Position numbers and translations under genes: made by a program. The notes beneath the pieces are model-generated. The model was given only the letters and a program-made list of their open reading frames with translations, was not told the origin of the DNA and made no database searches. Positions 1-11,600 of a stretch of 64,000 nucleotides of DNA are shown here, piece after piece (position 1 is the stretch's first letter; every line of letters begins with the position of its first letter). The DNA lies in NCBI GenBank assembly GCA_030248215.1, contig JASANG010002919.1, positions 1-64,000 on the forward strand. The letters are read 5' to 3'. The DNA is from Enoplolaimus lenunculus (Eukaryota > Nematoda > Enoplea > Enoplida > Thoracostomopsidae).

Positions 1-740
1 AGTTTGAAATAGGTTTAAGTGTGGCATAGCCACCTACAGTGAGTGGTCATCGTAAACGCCTCCCATTCCAGAAACTGTGGATCGAATCTTTCCTTGAAAT
101 TACATCGACGAATCGCTCATTGAAAACGTACTAAATTATTTTATTCGCCATTAAAATATATTAAAATTTGGCACATTTAGAGAATATAGCTGGGTTGCCG
201 AGAAATAACTTAAGGTAGACCTTTGGCTTCTAGTTTATTACTTAACGATTTACGTTAGAAAGAATGTTTTAACAAATAAATGTACATTCGCTTAAAAGTA
301 ATCATCTTGACATTCATTGTACTAAGGACAGGTTATAAACATCCGTTTTTAAAGAAAGCTGTGCTATGAATACGAGGCAAAGAACTCGGCAGTCTGTTTC
401 AGACATTAATTTCTATCTTGCGATGAAACCCACAAACCACAACAAATTTGTACAGCCCAGTCATTTACAGCAAGGATCAATCTCAATGCGGGCATTTGTC
501 AGCAATATTTATTTGTCAACGTTTTGAAACAAAGTCAGGATTCAACGCAACAAATAAATATAAAGTACAAATCATTGAATAATGGTCCACACGTCTATAA
601 ACCTTCTGGAATGCGCTATACTTATGTGCTGCAGTGTGGTGCCAGACCAAATTTGCGTGACAACATATAAATACGTAACAAACAGGCAGAAGCAAAACAC
701 TGAGACATAAACTAATCGAGAAGAGCTGCAAAATGATCAT
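1..740. other. 3' flank of ETHE1, no other gene seen
   Basis: This stretch lies beyond the ETHE1 stop codon on the minus strand. I see no exon-like reading frame with splice sites. It probably holds the ETHE1 3' UTR down to about position 490 and then intergenic DNA. Confidence 0.5.
508..513 (-). promoter_or_regulatory. Candidate poly(A) signal for ETHE1
   Basis: The minus strand reads AATAAA here, about 230 bases after the ETHE1 stop codon. This is a canonical signal at a usual 3' UTR distance. No cleavage site can be seen directly. Confidence 0.5.
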
Positions 741-3700
741 TCATCTTTGAGTTCCTCTCGAATAAGTAGCTTCAACTTGTTTTCTGATGCTGTCGTTCAT
801 ATCTTCAAGAATTCCGCAAACTAAATTTGCTGGCAGGGACTTGTCTAAAAATCAATTAAAATACTTTGGTGCACCTAGAGCCAGACCAAGCCCACATTTT
901 GAAATATTCATAGCGCGCATCACAATTTCGCAATCCTTCGGCTATTTCGAAACAATTTTTCACTGCAATATATATGTCAACTGAACCAGAAAACAGATTA
1001 AAATATTTCAAAAATACAGTTATAAATGAAAATGATACGGTACATCGCGCTTTGCGAAATGTGGCTCATTAAAAATCATATCTCTGAAAAGAAAGGACAA
1101 GTAACAATGATTGGATATTTATCTCCGTCATCCAAAAACAGTGTGATTTACAGAAGAAAACAAACGCAAACATAATCATGTAGAACAGTTTGGCCCGACT
1201 GTAAAAACCCACACCGAATAATGCATCTCCACAGACTACGATATTTAATTAAACAAAAAATTTTCAAAATACTAATTACCAATTTGTTTAGGATAAGCAA
1301 GATTTAGATTTTCCATTATTGACACAAATTCATCTTCCGATTTCGACAAACGCGGATTGTATTTGCATTCTTCTTCGATTGTCGACGATGTGAATCCTAA
1401 AATATAGCCCATGTTTTAACTATATAATGGCCTGCCCACTAAGCCTAAGCTTAAACATAAGCCAAGTCGACCAGGTCTAAGTTTCCCCGTCTCCAGTGAA
1501 CAGACCGGTATAATTAGCACGGCCTAAATTGCGGAACCAGATATCAGTATTGCCGGAACCTTCATAAAACACTGTCGTGTCTTGTGCATTCCAGCTAGGT
1601 TTTTAGTTATAATAAATTTTGTTCTGTTATAATTCTTTTCCACAGACATAATTGTGTTGCGGTAAGCGAAAACACAACGCGTGCAGGATAGGTTATTCCC
1701 TCCCAGAGTTCACCAAGCAGCATGTACTGTTGTTCTAAAGTATTTTCACGTCGTCCTTGTACTGACTACAATAGTCGTCCACGTAGAGAACAGGCCTCAA
1801 AAGTTATCATGAATCCAAGCCGAAGCCTAAACTTGAAAACGCCAACCACAACACAGACTACAATGTAATAAAAATGAAGACGAGCCAACATACCTTTATA
1901 ATCATGCGCCGGAAACACAGCATAGTAAGAAGGCAACGAAAATAATTGACTGTGAACTGAGTTGTACAATCTACGTGCATCGCCTGAAATAAATGCTATA
2001 ATATGCCAATAATTACGATTAACAGGTAAAGCGCATTGAACTTCAAATCATCACCAACTTCTAATAGGTGCTCCACTGCTACACTACACGCCTTTACGTG
2101 TAAATATAAATGGCGCATACCTTGTTGAAAATCAGTTCGTCCACATGACCGAATCAGCAACGTGTCTCCTGTGAACACCATTCCAGCAATATGATGAACG
2201 TAACAAAAACATCCTGAAACCATAAAAATATATAAAATCAAAGTGCCATCTCATAACTCGGTAATTTTTCCGCTAAAAGTAACTTTTACATGTTCTTATT
2301 ATATTTCTGGTTCCTCGTCGAGTATCCTCAATAATTTAATAAAATAGTATTTATTTACTTTTCAAATATTGCGATAGTCATTGTTTACAAAATATGTCTG
2401 TAACTACTCGCAGTCACTGTCATTTTAGTAATGCTTCGGCATTGTTGAAAAAACCAAAAATAGCGTTAATCCCCACGAAACTTATTTTCCGCAAATCAAC
2501 TTTTCAGCGGTGCAAAATTTAGATATACCATATTATCACTGTGTGCGTCAGGTAACTTTCGGACACTGAAGCACAAAACTAATTTTGAGTTGGCTGCAAA
2601 ACCATATCCAAGACGTGTTTAAATCACTAGTTTACATTTAAGGACGAACAATTCGTTAAAACTGGAAACAAAATGCGCAAAAACGTTTCGGCTCATGTTA
2701 ACCGAGGGCCTTGCCAACTAAGTTCAAGCTTAAGTGCAAGTTCAAAATAAACCCAATCCCAACCCCAAGTCTTCGAAATGCATTCTAGACTGAGCTCAAC
2801 AGACTCCTGTCTCCCAGTGGTTACGCCCATATAACTAACAGGGGCCAACTTTTCTTACCATCAGTATGTCCAGGGGTCGAGCGTGCTTCAAGGCGGTGAT
2901 GACCAAAGTGAATCGAATCCAAATGATTCAATTTAATATCGGCAACAGCACCAGAACTAGCACTAATCACACTTTTGACTGCCGGCAAAATGCGTTTGAT
3001 CTCGCCTGATCCGGTCACATGATCTGCATGACAATGTGTGTTCACTGCAGTGAGAAATAATACAAAAACATCAATCTATATTAATCACAAACCACAACGG
3101 CCACTATACGGAGTTGAAAATCGTTCCAGCTAATTGCTGTGATTGTAATTAGTCGTAATTTCATGTGAACAAAACACTGAACTGTAGGACTACCTATCAC
3201 AAGTTAGCAATAAGTTTTGAAACACGCCATTGCTCTGTATTTAAAACTTCCTACTGCTGCTAGCAGGGTAAACGTAACCCAAGAAACCTGATAGATTTCG
3301 AATTTAACCATTTCTTTGTTCAGAAGTTACAACGCCCATCACCAGCTGGAGATATGCAAGTGCTACACACATCTGAGAGTACGAGCAACGATTAGAGCTT
3401 CTACGCACACAAAAGACAAAACATGACATAAAAACTGCGACAAATGCGCAATAAGTGTGGAAACTGCAATATACCTAAATAGTGTAAAAATGTTGGTTTT
3501 GTGCCCCCCTAATAATAATAATAGTGCGTCTTCCCATGACAAATCAATAAGAAAAGAACTCCTTCCCTATGGTTGACAGCATACTTATATAAATTAAACA
3601 CAATCACATCAAAGTTACAACAAAAAACAACAACAAAAACAACAACAAGAACAACAACAACAACAACAAAAACAACAACAATAATAATAATACTAATACT

Positions 3701-5168
3701 AATATAGTAATAATAATTTTAATAATAATAATAATAATAATAGTGCGTCTTCCCATGACAAATCAATAAAAGAACTTTTTAAGAACCGTTCTCAAAATCG
3801 GGATTAAAACGCTGGAAATTTAAACGAAAGTTAAAAACCACAAAAATTGGAAAAATTTTGTTTGTCGGGTCATAGCCCTAATAATTTAACCAAAAACAAC
3901 CCCCAACAAAGCCGGGGTACAAGACGCATTATTACAAACAATTTAATAAATCAAACCCCACCAAAGCTACTAGCAACTAAACAGTCGAGGGGTAGCCCTC
4001 GCTTGCAGTAGCAGTAACAACAACAAAAAATAGAACGATCACCAAGCACGCAGTATTATAACAACAGGCGATTCGGAAAAAACTCCATAAAGTAGGTTTG
4101 ACTTGTGTGCGTGTTTAATCTATATGAAGCAAGCTGGGCAACAGTTGCAAAAATATCTATCCCCTTCCTCCTCCACTTATGGAGGAGGAACAGGTGTACT
4201 CAAGTTTTCCCTTTTTCCCCCTCCACCTCCTCACCAAAGTAGAGGATAGGGAGGTAGGAGGGGGAGGTGTGTGCAAACCCCCTCCCCCTCTGACGAAGGG
4301 GGGGAGATGTGCGTAAATCCCACCCCCTTTTCACGACGGAAAGGGGGAGATGTGCGCAAGCCCCCCCCTTCCGTTCCGAGGAGAGACGGCAATGGGGGAG
4401 CAAAACCAACATCTTTACACTACTTACCTGCATATTTTAATGTTAACTGCAATTCGTTTAACAATTTCAAATCGCGTTGGACTGTTTCAATCACTGGATC
4501 AATCAGAATGGCTTCGCGTGTAACGGCGCAACCCAAAATGTAAGTAAAAGTCCACGAACTAGCTTCAAAAACCTGAAAATAAAAAATAAACTACAAAATA
4601 TAACGTAGAAGTACAATATCTCGTACGCAAATTTCATTATACTCCAGAAAATTCAGCAAATATCAAACACAAAGTATGCCATTTTTGGCCCATCTATAGA
4701 ACAGGGCCGGATCGTTTTCCGGAGGGGCTATAATAGAGCCAGATTAAGACTTAGACTATTTTTTTGCTTAGGCTTAGGCTTAGTAATAGACTCATCCATA
4801 CGCTTAGGCTTAGGAATATACTTATACTAGTGTTCCGGCCCTGTTCTATACATGGACCCCATTTTTTATTGAAATTTTTTACTTTACATTCGCCTTAAGT
4901 TCACTTTAGAAACCTATGAAACTTATAACAACTAAGAAATTCAATAGCTACTATTTGAGTTTGAGCATACGTGACCTAGACAGCGAGAAACCGCGCTCAA
5001 CGCCGGCTCGTGATAGGTTTTCAATATTGAAACAGCAGCTACTAAACAACAAATCCACGTAGTAGCTACAAAAAGATGAGCTAAAGTTGAACAGAAAGTG
5101 GAGCAGAAGCTTACGAGTCTCACCTGTCTGAATACAAGAGACCGCATATCTGCGCAATTCAATGTCAT
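741..5168 (-). CDS. ETHE1: ETHE1 persulfide dioxygenase (7 coding exons)
   Basis: Coding exons in gene order are 5168..5124, 4572..4428, 3044..2859, 2213..2121, 1983..1894, 1396..1280 and 844..741. All have GT-AG borders, the phases fit, and the total is 780 bases (259 residues plus TGA; human ETHE1 has 254). ETHE1 oxidises glutathione persulfide to sulfite in the mitochondrial matrix during sulfide breakdown. The metallo-beta-lactamase fold motifs are present: THCHADH at residues 66-72, PGHT at 121-124, [19 protein letters not shown] at 139-157 and PAHDY at 181-185. The iron ligands map to H67, H123 and D142, which match human H79, H135 and D154 with a constant offset of 12. The first exon encodes only [15 protein letters not shown]; a second in-frame ATG lies at 5147. 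No clear mitochondrial presequence is visible, so an upstream or alternative start is possible. Exon count equals that of the human gene. Introns 1 and 2 carry a MITE and simple repeats. Confidence 0.96.
3490..3790. repeat. (CAA)n and (AAT)n microsatellites with a duplicated flank
   Basis: The second ETHE1 intron carries CAA-rich (about 3620-3680) and AAT-rich (about 3680-3745) tracts. A roughly 35-base sequence beginning AATAGTGCGTCTTCCC occurs on both sides (about 3519 and 3738), so the array lies between two direct copies. Confidence 0.75.
4150..4400. repeat. Polypurine/polypyrimidine tandem repeat in ETHE1 intron 2
   Basis: Runs of G and C five to nine bases long alternate in units of about 45 bases. 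Each unit carries a GATGTGCG-like core followed by a C-run. The block ends about 30 bases from the donor of ETHE1 exon 2 (4428). Confidence 0.7.
4702..4843. mobile_element. MITE with CAGGGSCGGA ends and TTAGGC-rich core
   Basis: The left end reads CAGGGCCGGATCG and the right end is its near reverse complement, TGTTCCGGCCCTG. The interior has repeated GCTTAGGCTTAGG-type hexamers. Related copies lie at 5690, 41556 and 48264. It sits in ETHE1 intron 1 and has no coding capacity. Confidence 0.7.
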
Positions 5169-6486
5169 GTCATGTATCACAGCATAGTAAAGATCCGCCG
5201 CAGCTTTAGTTTTTTGTTTATAATTTTATACTAACAAATAATTTAAATAACCATTCTAAATAAGTTCCTTACGGAAAAGTCCGCCTCTGTATTGCTATTT
5301 TAAAAGCTAAACAACACAAAAGTAAACAAGTTCCCGAAAGGCGGTGAACTAAAAATAAACAAACCATCGCTCTCACATCGGCTACCTTACACCCAGCTCA
5401 GAAACGCACAAAAACGCTCCTAGTATAAACGTTAACAACACCATTAACAGGTTATGGCAAAAACTAAGATAAGACGATCAGCTCTGTATAGGCATAGCCA
5501 CGGTTCACTCTGCACGCTCTAACACAACTACACAAGAACAAAAGCGTTTATTTTTAGTACAAAGCTGTAGCGCTATACGTTTACGCAACAAATCACAGCT
5601 CGTCGCAAATACGTGTTTTCGGCAGCGTTCCAGCACAGTTTTTACTATCTGTTTACACCCTGGTTACTGGGCTTATGGTTCAAACTTTCAGGGGCGGAGA
5701 GTTTTTCCGTGGGATAACAATAGAGTAAGCTAAATCTTTACACTAATTTTTTTTTGCTTGGCTTAGACTTAGGCTTTGGAATATGCTCATGCTGACGCTA
5801 AGGTTAAGGCTTAAGTGTAGGCTTAGGCTTATGAATATTCTTATAATACTGTTCCGCCCCTCTTCTGTACACTGCCCAAACTTTCAAAGCATTCGACACA
5901 ATATCGTGATACTAGATCTTCAACGTTTGGACCAGTGACTCTCAGCACCGTCACACACTTGTTCCCGAACACTTTTCTTATACAGAGTCCTTCTAACAAC
6001 AGTGAGAAACTTCACACCGTTTCACCCTGAATTGACGTCACATGAAAACCAGAAATAGACACAGTCGCATCAATGAAAACTGAAATGTTACTGGGAGCGG
6101 AATATCATTGAACCTGTTTGAACATGCACGTTAATTATCCTTTATTCGTGTTCATACTGTTGTAGTCTATTTTCTCCATCAGAACTATCCTAAAAATAAG
6201 CAATTTATCATAGATAAAATCAGCAACTTTCAGGCGCTAAGAGTAAACCAAATTTAAAGCAAAAACTATAACTCCTACCCGAGCTTTCGCTGGTTTAAAT
6301 CTATGACCTACAACGTAAAAACCATTACATTACTTATGTAGTTCTACATTCCACCATGTTGGCACAGATGTAATTTGTTTGCAGGAATTTTGCTTAAAAA
6401 TTGTAAAGCAAACAAAGTAACCTCCGTCAAACACAACATCGAAATGTATGTAAATTTAGGCCCGTGTACAGAAGAGAACACTCCCA
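5169..6486. other. Upstream region of ETHE1
   Basis: This holds the presumed ETHE1 5' UTR and promoter side on the minus strand, plus the MITE at 5690..5861. I recognise no TATA element or other gene. A two-codon upstream reading frame (ATG ACA TGA, 5173..5165) overlaps the ETHE1 start codon. Confidence 0.45.
5690..5861. mobile_element. MITE with AGGGGCGGA ends and TTAGGC-rich core
   Basis: The ends AGGGGCGGAGAG and TGTTCCGCCCCT form inverted repeats around a core of CTTAGG-type hexamers. It belongs to the same family as the copies at 4702, 41556 and 48264 and lies about 520 bases upstream of the ETHE1 start. Confidence 0.72.
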
Positions 6487-7820
6487 AAATCCGCGGATAT
6501 TACCCGGGAAACTGGGATTTTGGAAATTGGATATTACCCGGGAAACTGGGATTTTGGGCGCAGCCTTTTTCGCTCGGGATTTTCGGAAATTGTGATATCA
6601 CCCGGGAAATTGGGATTATGGAAAATTGAGATATTGCCCGGGAAATTGGGATTTTGGGAAATTCGGATATTACCCGGGAAAGTGAGATTTTGGGAGCAGC
6701 CTTTTTCGCTCGGGATTTTGAAAAATTGGAATTTTGAGAAGTGGAGATATTACCCAAGAAATTGGGATTTTGGTCGCAGCTTTTTTCGCTTTGAATTTTG
6801 GAAAATGGGGATATTACCCGGGAAATTGGGATATTACCTGGGACATTTGGATATTACCCGGGATATTTGGATATTACCCGGGACATTTGGATACTACACG
6901 GGACATTTGGACATTACCTGGGAAATTGGGATTTTGGGCGCAGCTTTTTTCGCTGAAGATTTTCGGAAATTGGGATATTACCCGGGAAATTGGGATTATG
7001 AAAAATTCGGATATTACCCGGGAAATTGGGATTTTGGGCGCAGCCTTTTTCGCTCGGGATTTTGGGAAATTGGGACATTCCCCTTGAAATTCGGATATTA
7101 TCCGGGAAATTGGGATTTTTGGCGCAGCCTTTTTCGCTCGGGATTTTGGAAAATTGGGATTTTGGAAACTTGGAATTTTGGGAAATGAAGATATTACCCG
7201 GAAAATTTAGATATTACCCGGGAAATTGAAATTTTAGGACTATCGGAAATTACCCGGGAAATTAGGGTTTAGGGCGCAGCATTTTTCGCTCGGGATTTTG
7301 GGAAATTGGAATATTACCCGGGAAATTGGGATTTTGGGAATCTCGGACATTACCCGGAAAATTGGGATTTTGGGAATATCAGATGTTACCCGGGAAATTG
7401 GGATTTTGGGAATATCAGATATTACCCGGAAAACATAGATTTTGGGCCCAGCCTTTTTCGCTCGAGATTTTAGGAAATTGGGATTTTGGAATATTGGGAT
7501 ATTACCCGAGAAATTGCGATTTTGGGCGCAGCCTTTTTCGCTCGGGATTTTGGGAAATTGGGATTTTGAAAATTGTGATATTACCCGGGAAACGGGAAAG
7601 TTACCCGAGAAATTGGAATTTTGGGCCCAAACTTTCTCGCTCGAGACTTTGGGAAATTGGGATTTTGGAATATTGGGATATTACCTGGGTAATTGCGATT
7701 TTGGGGGCAGCCTTTTTCGCTCGGGATTTTGGGAAATTGGGATTTTAGGACATGCGGATATTACCCGGGATATTGGGAATTTTGGCGCAGCGTTTTTCGC
7801 TCGGAATATTGGAAACTTAC
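6487..7820. repeat. 1.3 kb minisatellite with CCCGGG in most units
   Basis: The unit is built on GGATATTACCCGGGAAATTG followed by GGATTTTGG. At intervals a longer module is inserted (GCGCAGCCTTTTTCGCTCGG), giving a higher-order pattern. Units vary by a few bases, so this is an aged array. Several overlapping frames stay open across it (up to 222 codons), but that follows from the repeat unit, and I do not call any a gene. It lies between the MED18 3' end and the ETHE1 5' end. Confidence 0.92.
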
Positions 7821-7917
7821 CTTTGAAAACACAATAAAAGACAACTTTCCGAGATGGACCTGGACCTAAATTTCTATCGAAATTTTGATGCGAAAGTTAC
7901 TACACACAGGTGGGTAT

Positions 7918-8656
7918 CTGCGTTTCCTGGGGGGCCCCCAGGAGTTTCCTGGGGGGCAGCCGATTTTGCTGGGGGGGCAGTTTTCCTGGGGGGCCCCAGA
8001 TGATCTGGGGGTCCTGGAGGGCAGGCTTAAAATTTTGCAAAGGACTTTTTGGACCATTTTTTCATTCTAGACCGTGTTTCCAACTCAACTTAAGATTACT
8101 CATCGCTCAACATGACAAAAATTTCTCGCAAATGCTAATAACAATAATTTTAACTAATATTACGAATATACTGACAACTAAACCAGAAGTTGAAAGAAGC
8201 ACAATTAATTATATAAAATATAGATAATCTATAATTGAAACTGTGATTAATATATATTTTGTATATAAGTCACAGCTTCAGTTTATCATAAGGCTCAGGC
8301 AGGTTGAACTTGCTGCTGCAAGGTACTTTCGAATGCTGTACGCCCTGAAACGGTCTTTATATATTTGTGCTTTTTTCAGTTCATTATTGAATTGTATTAG
8401 TTACTACGGGTATTTGTAACGCTATTAAAATTATGAGAACTCAGCGTAATATAAAATCATATTTTGCCGAATGTCCGCCTCAAAAGAAGTCCACGTCTTT
8501 ACGTTTTAACGTTGAAAATTTTTGACCTAGAAAAGTCCTGGGGGCCCCCAGCAATAAAATTTGCTGGGGGGCATTTTGCTGGGGGGCGGCAAAATTTTCG
8601 CCGGGGGGGAAATGAAAATTTTGAAGAATGCTGCCCCCCCGCTGTGGAGAAGCCAG
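7918..8656 (+). mobile_element. GC-palindrome transposon family, copy 1 (left end cut)
   Basis: This copy matches the elements at 20991..21775 and 30826..31481. Both ends carry clusters of GGGGGGCCCCC-type palindromes. The right terminal repeat GCTGTGGAGAAGCCAG is present and the left one is missing. A short reading frame near 8433 begins MRTQRNIKSYFAECPPQKK and is conserved among the copies. No complete transposase is present, so the copy is non-autonomous. It ends about 30 bases past the MED18 stop codon. Confidence 0.8.
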
Positions 8657-8686
8657 GGTATACAAATACTGAAGAAAAAACGGTAG

Positions 8687-11600
8687 TCATATGAAATTCA
8701 ATTTGACTAAAAATGCAAATAGCTCGTGGTAGAACGGAAACACGTACGGTTTGAGTTGATCTGCAAGTGCTTTCATTTCGTTTACAATCGTGCCTTCCTG
8801 AAAACAAAGCATCATAATCAAACAACAACTACCCAAAGCATTAAACAGCAATAACTGACAAATTTTTACTTAATAAAATATATTTTCAGAACCTGTGTTA
8901 AAATATCGAACCACTTTCCTGCATAACTTCTTGATAATATAAAATTTTGATTTCTTAAAACATGCCAAAATTAAAAACCTTCAGTTTATTTTGATATTTA
9001 CCGGAATAATGACATCGTATTTTCAAAATATCTCAAAATTAACGCAGTGAAAAATTTGCATGGAATACGCACCTTCAAAACTAAATTTATTACGTTGCAA
9101 GAAATAAAATCTACTTATATACATATGCCAAGTCGCGTCGGGAGATTACATACTGGGCGTCATTTTAATTTCTGACCGCTCTTGAGTTAATAAGACGGCA
9201 AGCCTAACTGAGTATGTTGCTAATTTATTAGCAAAAGGTTAGCTTGTAAAAGTGGCATTTTGTGAAGGGCACATTTGAATTTCTCATGACAAGGAACCCA
9301 TGAGCTCGTAACTTTTCAATTCAAACCCACACGCTAACCGATTTCTTATCATATACCAAAACAGACGAAAAATACTTTATCAGCGATTTTAGTTGTCTAA
9401 ATAATGAACAGCTTACTGTGGGGTTGCGGTGGCGACAACCACATCCTGCTTAGTGTCCTTTAAAAATGCGGAAGGTTCAAGAAAGCGGCAGCCTCCCCCC
9501 CTGTGATAGAAAAACGACAAAATTGATTCAAAAAGTTTGGTTGCTGCAGAAAAAGTTTCCTCCTACATTTGTGTCTTAAAATTAATAGTAAATTTTAGGT
9601 GCACAAAACCAGTAATCAAACGAAAAAATATTGAAATTTAAATAAAATTATCTGGGGAGGTTATGAGGAGATTAATCGGCATTACAAATGTTCCGATATA
9701 TTAAGACTACAGCGGGTCCTGAGGATTTGGATCAATTTTACTTTAACAATGTAACAACCAAAACATATTCCCAAGTTTTAGCCACCTCAGCGTAATAAAC
9801 ACAAGTCTAAAACAAAGCTTAGCCTAAACCCGAGCAAAAAATAGTCTAAAATTTAATCCTTGTATATTTCAGTTTCGTGAGAAGGCAGGTAATAGCGGAT
9901 CTAAAGTTTGGCGGGCGGGATCACGTCCCCAGTCAGAATGTTTTATGATAAAATGGTAACGACCCTACAATTTTCTCGCTCAGAAATGTTTTGTGATAAA
10001 ATGACAAGGCTCTACCTTGCAACTGTCCTCCCCCAGAAAGTTATTTTGTAAAAACGATTAGGTCCCTACCTTACAATTTTACCCCCTCAGAAAAACGTTT
10101 GGTGAAAAATTGCGTTTCAAAATATTTCCAAGACTGTCCTCCGTCAGAAATTTCTGGATCCGCCGGAAAAGTAACATGAACAGACGTTTATACGATTTAG
10201 CGTAAGTATATTTTAAGGCGCTTCCTTCTTTTTGGAACGTAAAACGACTCATGCATATATAGTTCGAGGGAAGGGTGACATTCGACAGAAACTATGTTGC
10301 AATGGTTTAAATCAGACGGAGACAAACCAAATGAACTCAATCTCAGTTGGCCAACGTAAGTCTTTATTAGTCAGAAGCACTCTTCTCAACCGAATACCCA
10401 GCACTATTGAGCAGTTGCGTAACAATTAACTATTTATAGCAATCATTAAAATCAAATAAGTCCACACAAATACAGCTGTCCGTTGCAAAAAGCGAATTAT
10501 TAGCAAACAGACGGCATTTAAGTTTACCTGTCCGTAAGCGACCACAGCACTCATTTCAACAAGCCGGGATTTATGTGGTTGATCAGTTGCCGAAGAGTTT
10601 CCCATTTTAAGAACCTAAAATAAACTACTAAGAACTTTATTTCGTATACTGCTGAATGAATATGCATTAAAACGGTCTAACCAATGTTTTAAAGTATGTA
10701 CTGTTTACAACAATATTTATTTTTTACTTTGCCAAATGCCTCAACAAAACTATATATTATGGCACCCTCGCTTTTACAAACCAGATTTGTAAAGCTTCGG
10801 CAAACTTAGCAACGGAACGATAAATTATCATATTAATATTATATGACTTGGTTCGACATACCCGGTTAAGTTTAGCAATTGAAATTTTAATCCGGTTTTT
10901 GACATAAACATGACCTTCTAAAACATACTCGTACTCCAGCCTGGAAGAAAATATATTACACTCAGACATTGAACATACAAATCAAAGTACATAATAATAT
11001 AACCATGTACAAATCAAAGTAGAGGTTTTACCGATTCAACTTTTCAATCCTGCTACACGATATATATAAGCTTCAAATTTTGTGTATATACCTTTTACCT
11101 AAGCATGTACCTGGGAGCACGGTACCGTTTTTATAATATCGCGTCACGCGACATTCTGTTGATACTCCTATGTTGTGACATTACTGTTAATGCGTTTGTT
11201 TTCTGGTTTGCACTTTTTACAATATACGCTAGAGTTCCACAGATGTCTGTTTTATGAAATGCGCATCCGAAATGAACACTTAAAATGCGGTGCCTAGGCT
11301 AAACACTAGAATTTTAAAATGTTTTTCTGGTACCGTTCATGGCACCGTACATCCACCGCCCCGGCACCCTCTGGCCCCTGCTCCAGGACATCTGTTTAAT
11401 AGACAGATGAACACATATTGTTACTTAGAAAACATCCGGGCTCTTACAGACTTATATTTGAAACAAGCAGAAAAATATAAACACTGACAAACCTGAAGCC
11501 AATTCCTCGAAAAAAGTCCATTAAAGTTCGATCATCTGCGCATATCAGTGAATCGACAGTTTTTCTCACCAAAACAGGACAATTTGATGATAACGTTTCT

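Noticed and set aside
3620-3750. CRISPR-like or other spaced array
   Set aside because: Only simple CAA and AAT runs; no regular repeat-spacer pattern, and this is eukaryotic DNA.
6375-7837. Long overlapping open frames of 84 to 222 codons
   Set aside because: They follow from the minisatellite unit, occur in several frames at once and have no splice or homology support.
10528-10614. MED18 exon 5 read as the start of a separate protein (MGNSSATDQ) or in another frame ending in a stop
   Set aside because: Once the small exon at 10940..10862 is included, the phase and the match to MED18 fix the frame, so neither alternative is needed.
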